Source of the DNA: Gammaproteobacteria bacterium
Lineage (GTDB): Bacteria; Pseudomonadota; Gammaproteobacteria; Ga0077536
Length of the DNA: 50,842 nucleotides
Direction of reading: 5' to 3'
Assembly (NCBI GenBank): GCA_020849475.1
Contig: JADLGE010000099.1
Span: forward strand, 1 to 50,842
Below are positions 45,493 to 50,842 of the stretch, piece after piece (the first letter of the stretch is position 1; every line of letters starts with the position of its first letter). The position numbers and the translations under genes are program-made. The notes below the pieces were generated by a model. It saw only the letters and a list, made by a program, of their open reading frames with translations. It was not told where the DNA came from and made no database searches.

Positions 45493-46565
45493 GGCGGCCA
45501 GGGCCCTCTCCATGGCAGGGGCTTGCAACACTCCGCCGGCAGCGCCTTCAAGCGCGCGGCCAAGGCCGCTTCGCGTTCGGCGCTGGCGGGATGGGTCGAG
45601 AGCAGTGCGGGCGGCGCGTTGTCGTGCTGTTTGGCGAGGGTGGCGAAGAAATCCACCATGCCCTTGGGCTCGATGCCGCGTTGGACCAGCAGGCTGAAGC
45701 CGTGGTCGTCGGCTTCGCGTTCGGCGTCGCGCGAAAATTTGAGCGTCAGCAGACGATCCGCCGCCTGCCCGGACAAGGTCGCGCCGGGGTCGCCGATGAT
45801 CGTGGAGATCAAAAGACTCAAACCGGCGCTGCGTATCATGCCCTTCAGGCTGTGGCGCAGGGCGACATGCTGGATCTCATGGGCCAGTACACCGGCCAGT
45901 TCGTCGGGCGTGCGCGTGGCGCGCAGCAGGCCGCGATGCACGACGATGTCGCCACCCGGCAGGGCGAAGGCGTTGACGAGCTTGTCGTCGGCGAGATGAA
46001 AGCGATAGCTGTCGCTGTCTGCGTCGACCAGTTGCCGTGCCACCTGTGCCAGCGCTTCGGCTTCCGCGCCTGTGGTGATGAATGGCGTGCTGGCCTTGAT
46101 CCGGGCCAAGGTCAGCGCGCCTATCTGACGCTCGACTTCGGGCGAGATCTGGCGCGCGATGAAATCCACCACCCGTTCCTGGCTGGCGAGAAATGCCCCC
46201 AGCAACACGATGGGCAGCGCGACCACCAGCACCAGCGCCGCCCACGGCAGCAGCGCGCGGCGCCGTGCGCCAGACACCGCACGCGGCAGGGGCACGGCAT
46301 CGCGCGGCCAGGCCGCGAGCAACGCGGCGATGTCGGCCGGCGCGTCGAGATGACAGGCCCACGCGCCGTGCATGTCCTGCCAGGCGAGTTCGAGGCGACT
46401 GTGATTGAAGCCGGTGCTGCGCAGGGTCAAAGACGACAGTGCGACGCGACGCGGCGCGTGGTCCGCCATGCGCAGCACCAGCGCCTCACCCTCGAGCGTG
46501 AGCGCCGCCTCGCTGCCGGCGGGCGCGGCGTCGGGCCCGAACAGACGTGCCGGCCATGGCCCCAT
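45489..46565 (-). CDS. M48-family zinc metalloprotease, membrane-bound
   Basis: A 358-residue protein. About 100 N-terminal residues form a cytoplasmic beta-rich part, followed by one membrane helix (LPWAALVLVVALPIVLLGAF) and a periplasmic M48 protease domain. The zinc site is HEIQH at His229-Glu230-His233, with the third ligand expected in FSRDAEREADDHG; LSTHPASAERE is also typical. M48 proteins of this kind act in envelope protein quality control, as BepA/LoiP do. The start overlaps the stop of the AIM24-like gene as TGATG, so the pair is coupled. Confidence 0.88.
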   Translation of the reverse strand: MGPWPARLFGPDAAPAGSEAALTLEGEALVLRMADHAPRRVALSSLTLRSTGFNHSRLELAWQDMHGAWACHLDAPADIAALLAAWPRDAVPLPRAVSGARRRALLPWAALVLVVALPIVLLGAFLASQERVVDFIARQISPEVERQIGALTLARIKASTPFITTGAEAEALAQVARQLVDADSDSYRFHLADDKLVNAFALPGGDIVVHRGLLRATRTPDELAGVLAHEIQHVALRHSLKGMIRSAGLSLLISTIIGDPGATLSGQAADRLLTLKFSRDAEREADDHGFSLLVQRGIEPKGMVDFFATLAKQHDNAPPALLSTHPASAEREAALAARLKALPAECCKPLPWRGPWPP

Positions 46566-47368
46566 CAGCGATTGTCACCGTCCAGCACGTTGCCGAGGAT
46601 GCCGAGCAGCGAACCTTCCTCGCGCCCGCCGCCACCGGCGCGCGGCGCGTAGGCCAGCACGCGCCCCGCCAAGCGCGAGATCGGCAGCGACTGCATCCAC
46701 ACCTTGCCCGGTCCACGCAGGGTGGCGAAGAACAGACCTTCACCGCCGAATATCGCCGACTTCAATTTGCCGACGTATTGAATATCGAAATCGATGCTGG
46801 GCTGAAAGCCGACCACGCAGCCGGTGTCAACGCGCAGCACTTCGCCGGGACCCAGCGTGCGTTCGGCAAGGGTGCCGCCGGCATGCACGAAGGCCAGACC
46901 ATCGCCGTCGAGCTTCTGCATGATGAAGCCTTCGCCGCCAAACAGGGCAGTGCCGAGCTTGCGCTGGAATGCGATGCCGAGACTCACACCGCGCGCGGCG
47001 CACAGGAAAGCATCTTTCTGGCAGATGAAGGTGCCACCCATTTCCTTGAGATCAATCGGCACGATGCGGCCGGGATAGGGCGCGGCGAAAGCCACGCGGC
47101 GCTTCTGCTGAGATTCATTGTGATAGACGGTGGTGAACAACGATTCACCGGTGATGAGGCGCTTGCCGGCGCCGAGCAGCTTGCCCATGAGCCCGCTGGT
47201 GGCGGCGGCCTGCGAGCCGTCGCCGAACACGGTGTCCATCTCGACGCCGTCCTGCATCATCATCATGGCGCCGGCTTCGCCGATGGCGGCTTCGCCCGGG
47301 TCGAGTTCGATTTCGACATACTGCATGTCGTCGCCAAAAATTTCGTAGTCGATGACGTCCATGGACAT
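46565..47368 (-). CDS. AIM24 / TIGR00266-family protein
   Basis: A 267-residue beta-rich protein of the AIM24/TIGR00266 family: [48 protein letters not shown] and [24 protein letters not shown] repeats. It has no signal peptide. The function of bacterial members is not known; membrane-microdomain and stress roles have been suggested for relatives. The ATG at 47368 has GGAG 8 bases upstream. The C-terminus ends in a Gly-rich stretch ([12 protein letters not shown]). Coupled to the M48 protease gene downstream, which suggests shared work at the membrane. Confidence 0.85.
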   Translation of the reverse strand: MSMDVIDYEIFGDDMQYVEIELDPGEAAIGEAGAMMMMQDGVEMDTVFGDGSQAAATSGLMGKLLGAGKRLITGESLFTTVYHNESQQKRRVAFAAPYPGRIVPIDLKEMGGTFICQKDAFLCAARGVSLGIAFQRKLGTALFGGEGFIMQKLDGDGLAFVHAGGTLAERTLGPGEVLRVDTGCVVGFQPSIDFDIQYVGKLKSAIFGGEGLFFATLRGPGKVWMQSLPISRLAGRVLAYAPRAGGGGREEGSLLGILGNVLDGDNR

Positions 47369-47489
47369 GGATGATGCTCCGTAAACAATGGAAAGGGGCT
47401 GTATGGTGCGACGCGCGCGCGGGCACTTCAACGGCTGGCGGCGCGCGATGCGGTGTCGGTCACTGCCCGATACGGCATACTGACGGCGC

Positions 47490-48557
47490 ATGAGTTCCCC
47501 ACACGACGTCATTTACCGCATCGAAGGGCGCACGCTCGCCCATGGCCTGCTGGTATGCGCGCTGGCGCTGGCGCTCGGCTATTTCACCACCGGCGCCTAT
47601 GTCGCGGCGCTGGGCATTGATTACCTTGAGAGCGGCAATCAATACCTGCGCCATCTCGCCATCATCAAGGGCCATGGCGGCGACCCGTGGCAGTACCGCA
47701 TGCTGGCGCCCTACCTGTTGAAAAGCGTGATTGCTCTCAACGAGTGGCTGGCGGTTTCCCAACCCCACGCGCGCGCGTTCATCTACTTTCGCCACTGGCA
47801 GGACGTATGCGTGCTGGTGACGGCCTACGTTTACTACCGACACCTGGATTTGTCGGCGCCCGCCGCGCTGCTCGGCATGGGCCTGCTCGCGTGGGGCATG
47901 GCCCATTCGAATTTTGACAGCGATCTGCAGTTCAGTACGTTCTTCGATGTGCTGTTCTACCTGCTGGCGGGCTTGTGCATCGTGCGTGGCTGGTGGCGCT
48001 GGCTGGTGCCCTTGACGGTGCTGGCGGCATTGAACCGCGAGAGCAGCGGCTTCATGCCGCTGTTACTCTTGGCGGCGGCCCATGTCGCGACACCGGCCAG
48101 TCGCTGGCGTGAAGCCTTGCCGACGGTGGCGCTGGCGCTGGCCTGTTACGTCGGTGTGTTTCTGGGCCTGCGCCTGCTGTACGGCGCGCAGGATCTCATG
48201 CTGCCCTACGGACACAAGCCTGGGCTCGACATCCTCGCTTACAACCTCCTGCGTTCGGTGACCTTCGAGCAGATGCTGGCGACTCTGGGTGTGACTCCGC
48301 TGGTGGCGGCTCTCGGCTACCGCCAGTGGCCGGCCACGCTGCGCGCGTTTTTCTGGACGCTGGTGCCCTTGTGGTTGGTGATTCATGCCGGCATGGCGGT
48401 GCTGGCTGAAACGCGCCTGTTGCTGGTGCCGCAAGCACTCGTGCTGATTCCCGCGGCGTTGTTTGCCTGCGGCTTCAAGCCCGCGGCTGAGCCCGCGCCA
48501 GCGCCGGCGCGACGCTCAGCCCGCAAACGCCAGCCGCGGCTCGAGGTCGGCGAGTAG
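47490..48557 (+). CDS. Polytopic inner-membrane protein, GT-C-like
   Basis: A 355-residue protein with about eight hydrophobic segments ([58 protein letters not shown]). Charged loops near the N-terminus ([30 protein letters not shown]) and the LNRESSGF segment recall uncharacterised GT-C/DUF2029-like membrane proteins, possibly polyprenyl-linked sugar transferases. No function can be assigned. The C-terminal tail is basic ([11 protein letters not shown]). Its 3' end overlaps the convergent cysA gene by 42 bases. Confidence 0.75.
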   Translation: MSSPHDVIYRIEGRTLAHGLLVCALALALGYFTTGAYVAALGIDYLESGNQYLRHLAIIKGHGGDPWQYRMLAPYLLKSVIALNEWLAVSQPHARAFIYFRHWQDVCVLVTAYVYYRHLDLSAPAALLGMGLLAWGMAHSNFDSDLQFSTFFDVLFYLLAGLCIVRGWWRWLVPLTVLAALNRESSGFMPLLLLAAAHVATPASRWREALPTVALALACYVGVFLGLRLLYGAQDLMLPYGHKPGLDILAYNLLRSVTFEQMLATLGVTPLVAALGYRQWPATLRAFFWTLVPLWLVIHAGMAVLAETRLLLVPQALVLIPAALFACGFKPAAEPAPAPARRSARKRQPRLEVGE

Positions 48558-49316
48558 CGTCGAGCGCACCGCGCTTTCGGCCCGCGGCGCCGGCGCCGCA
48601 CCGTCGAGAAATTCACGCACGAAGGGCGTGGCTGGCTGCGCGCAGATCTGTTGCGGCGTGCCTTGCTGCTCGATACGCCCGGCGTTCACCACCACCACCT
48701 GGTCGGCGACTTCCAGCGCTTCATCGAGATCGTGCGTGACAAACAGGCTGGTGAAGTGCAGCGAGTCATGCAGTTCGCGCAGCCAGCGCCGCAGTTCCTT
48801 GCGCACCCGCGCATCGAGCGCGCCGAAAGGTTCATCCAGTAGCAGCACGCGCGGCTCGACCGCCAGCGCTCGCGCCAATGCCACGCGCTGACGTTGGCCG
48901 CCCGACAGCTGCGCCGGGTAGCGCGCACCGAGCTGCTCGAGCTGCACGAGATGCAGGAGTTCATCGACACGCGCCTGGATGACCGCCTTGGCGGGACGCT
49001 CGCGGCGCGCGCGCACCGTCAGCCCGAAGGCGATGTTGTCGCGCACCGTCATATGCTTGAACAGCGCGTAGTGCTGAAACACGAAGCCGATGCGGCGATC
49101 GCGTGGATGCACCGCCGTCATGTCTTCGCCATCGAAAAGGATGCGGCCATGATCGGCCTGGTCTAGCCCGGCGACGATGCGCAACAGCGTGGTCTTGCCG
49201 CAGCCCGACGGCCCCAACAGCGCCACCAGGGCGCCGCCCGGCACCTCGAGGCTGACGTCGTTCAAGGCATGAAAGCCGACGAAGTGTTTGCTGACTTGCT
49301 CGATGACGACGCTCAT
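48516..49316 (-). CDS. cysA: Sulfate/thiosulfate ABC importer ATPase CysA (short form)
   Basis: A 266-residue ATPase with Walker [18 protein letters not shown]-loop [12 protein letters not shown], signature [15 protein letters not shown], Walker [13 protein letters not shown] and H-loop FVTHD. The segment [20 protein letters not shown] is typical of CysA. Usual CysA proteins have about 350 residues; this one stops shortly after the nucleotide-binding domain and lacks the C-terminal TOBE regulatory part. The ATG overlaps the cysW stop as ATGA. It energises CysT/CysW for sulfate uptake. No periplasmic binding protein gene is in view. Confidence 0.9.
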   Translation of the reverse strand: MSVVIEQVSKHFVGFHALNDVSLEVPGGALVALLGPSGCGKTTLLRIVAGLDQADHGRILFDGEDMTAVHPRDRRIGFVFQHYALFKHMTVRDNIAFGLTVRARRERPAKAVIQARVDELLHLVQLEQLGARYPAQLSGGQRQRVALARALAVEPRVLLLDEPFGALDARVRKELRRWLRELHDSLHFTSLFVTHDLDEALEVADQVVVVNAGRIEQQGTPQQICAQPATPFVREFLDGAAPAPRAESAVRSTLLADLEPRLAFAG

Positions 49317-50179
49317 GCGGTGGCTTCCGGGTTGAGAGTGGCGGCGCGCAGCGCGGCCGCGGCGCGCGCTTCGACGATGGATTTCAAGAGCAGGGTGGCG
49401 AGCGCCAGCAGCATGAGGATGGATGCGCAGGCAAAGGCCGCCACGAAGTTGTATTCGTTGTAGAGAATCTCGACGTGCAGGGGCAGCGTGTTGGTCAGGC
49501 CGCGAATATGACCGCTGACCACCGACACCGCGCCAAATTCGCCCATGGCGCGCGCGTTACACAGAATCACGCCATAGATTAAAGCCCACTTGATGTTGGG
49601 CAGAGTCACGCGCCAGAAAGTCTGGAAGCCGCTTGCGCCCAAGGTCGCGGCCACTTCTTCTTCATCGGTGCCCTGCTCCTGCATGACCGGGATGAGTTCG
49701 CGCGCGACGAACGGGAACGTCACGAAGAGGGTGGCGAGCACGATGCCGGGCACGGCGAAGATGACTTTGAGATTGTGCTCGGCCAAGGTCGGACCAAACC
49801 AGCCATGGGCGCCGAAGATCAGCACATAGATGAGGCCCGCGATCACCGGCGACACCGCGAACGGCAGGTCGATGAGCGAGATTAATAACTGCTTGCCCTT
49901 GAACTCGAACTTGGCCACCGCCCACGCCGCGCAGACGCCGAACACGAGATTGGCCGGCACCGCGATCGCCGCGGCCAGCAATGTGAGGCGCAACGCGGCC
50001 AGGGTCTCGGCCTGCTGCAGCGCCGCCCACCACGGCGCGAAACCCTTGGCAAAGGCCTGACCAACCACCACTGCCAGCGGCAGCACCAGCACCATCGCCA
50101 GGAAAGCGCAGGCCAGCGCAATCAAGGTGTAGCGCACCCAGCGTGGTTCGCTGACGGCAATGCCGGGACTCATGTTCAT
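49313..50179 (-). CDS. cysW: Sulfate/thiosulfate ABC importer permease CysW
   Basis: A 288-residue permease with six hydrophobic segments. CysW traits are [24 protein letters not shown], the ATPase-docking EAA-type loop [26 protein letters not shown] (positions about 177-203) and [16 protein letters not shown]. It pairs with CysT in the membrane. The start overlaps the cysT stop as ATGA, so the operon order is cysT-cysW-cysA. Length is normal. Confidence 0.94.
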   Translation of the reverse strand: MNMSPGIAVSEPRWVRYTLIALACAFLAMVLVLPLAVVVGQAFAKGFAPWWAALQQAETLAALRLTLLAAAIAVPANLVFGVCAAWAVAKFEFKGKQLLISLIDLPFAVSPVIAGLIYVLIFGAHGWFGPTLAEHNLKVIFAVPGIVLATLFVTFPFVARELIPVMQEQGTDEEEVAATLGASGFQTFWRVTLPNIKWALIYGVILCNARAMGEFGAVSVVSGHIRGLTNTLPLHVEILYNEYNFVAAFACASILMLLALATLLLKSIVEARAAAALRAATLNPEATA

Positions 50180-50842
50180 CGACGTTCTCCGGCGCGGCGT
50201 GTCCAGGCCTGCAACAGGTTGATGGCGAGCAGCATGGCGAACGATGCCGTCAACAAGGTCACGGCGATGGCGGTGGCGCCGGTGTAGTCGTATTGCTCGA
50301 GCTTGGTGATGATCAAGAGTGGCGCGATCTCGGACACCATCGGCATATTGCCGGCGATGAAGATCACCGAACCGTATTCACCGAGTCCACGCGCGAAGGC
50401 CATGGCAAAGCCGGTCAGTAGCGACGGCGCCAGCACCGGCAGCACCACGCGCCAGAATGTCCTGAGGCGTGAAGCGCCCAAGGTCGCGGCCGCTTCTTCA
50501 AACGCCGGCTCCAGGGTTTCCAGCACCGGCTGCACGGTGCGCACCACGAACGGCAGGCCGATGAAGACCAGTGCCACCACGATGCCTAGCGGCGTGAACG
50601 CTATCTTCAGACCATGGGCGACAAGATGCTGGCCTATCCAGCCCTTGGGTGCGTACAGCGCCGTCAGCGCAATGCCGGCGACCGCGGTCGGCAAGGCAAA
50701 CGGCAGGTCGACCAGGGCATCGAGCGCGCGCCGCCCGGCAAAGCGATAACGCACCAGCACCCAGGTCACCAAGAGACCAAACACCAGGTTGATGGCCGCC
50801 GCCAGCAGTGCACAGCCGAAGCTCACGCGGTAGGCGGCCAGC
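50176..50842 (-). CDS. cysT: Sulfate/thiosulfate ABC importer permease CysT, cut by window edge
   Basis: The C-terminal 221 residues or so of CysT (CysU); the frame stays open to the last base, so roughly the first 55-60 residues lie outside the window. [40 protein letters not shown] and [19 protein letters not shown] are characteristic. A GTG at 50826 is internal (preceded in frame by LAAYR), not the start. CysT and CysW form the sulfate channel. Any cbl/sbp gene would lie further right. Confidence 0.92.
   Translation of the reverse strand, partial: LAAYRVSFGCALLAAAINLVFGLLVTWVLVRYRFAGRRALDALVDLPFALPTAVAGIALTALYAPKGWIGQHLVAHGLKIAFTPLGIVVALVFIGLPFVVRTVQPVLETLEPAFEEAAATLGASRLRTFWRVVLPVLAPSLLTGFAMAFARGLGEYGSVIFIAGNMPMVSEIAPLLIITKLEQYDYTGATAIAVTLLTASFAMLLAINLLQAWTRRAGERR

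Overview
The window is a GC-rich chromosomal segment with almost no non-coding space. Gene content points to a free-living proteobacterium, most likely a gammaproteobacterium: a FabY-type ketoacyl synthase, the alpha-2-macroglobulin/PBP1C pair, CstA with YbdD, Ada, PEP carboxylase, a CysTWA sulfate importer and a surface protein with a VPLPA/PEP-CTERM-like anchor. I see no tRNA, rRNA, CRISPR array, prophage or complete insertion sequence. The genus cannot be fixed from the sequence alone.

Layout. (1) 279-3959: a DJ-1/AraC regulator divergent from a fabY - thioesterase - small Cys-rich protein operon, with a two-copy direct-repeat operator between them. (2) About 4078-12116: a tightly packed seven-gene operon of unknown function, the most interesting part of the window. 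It encodes a lipoprotein, a membrane-anchored TPR protein, a membrane protein with PEGA repeats and an FGE-like domain, a small exported protein, a degenerate actin/Hsp70-like protein, and two paralogous membrane-anchored vWA proteins. An orphan LuxR-type response regulator follows at 12243. (3) 12998-15840: a methyltransferase, then ada with an Ada box and an overlapping DNA-repair-type oxygenase gene. (4) 15893-20228, minus strand: luciferase-like oxidoreductase, PhoD, an uncharacterised conserved protein, and an NYN-domain protein. (5) 20453-25679: a phosphotransferase convergent with an acyl-CoA synthetase, then pbpC. (6) 25679-35413: the giant alpha-2-macroglobulin gene next to pbpC, cstA-ybdD, a small exported protein, and a sterol-desaturase-family enzyme. 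(7) 35649-39853: an acyl-CoA-dehydrogenase-like flavoprotein convergent with ppc. (8) 40001-44412: a four-gene MacB/DevBCA-like export system. (9) 44605-48557: a secreted Hcp-fold protein with a C-terminal sorting signal, an M48 protease/AIM24 pair, and a polytopic membrane protein. (10) 48516-50842: cysA-cysW-cysT, with cysT cut by the window edge.

Two families of short palindromic repeats lie in intergenic spaces. One is a REP-like palindrome with a GTAG head that occurs as inverted pairs (REPIN-like) at 36872-37025 and 45410-45492, with decayed relatives at 12914-12996 and 21866-21887. The other is a TCAG(G/A)CT...AG(C/T)CTGA hairpin. No RAYT transposase gene is present here, so they would have to be mobilised in trans.

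Protein family assignments rest on motifs and remembered family sequences. No database search was run.
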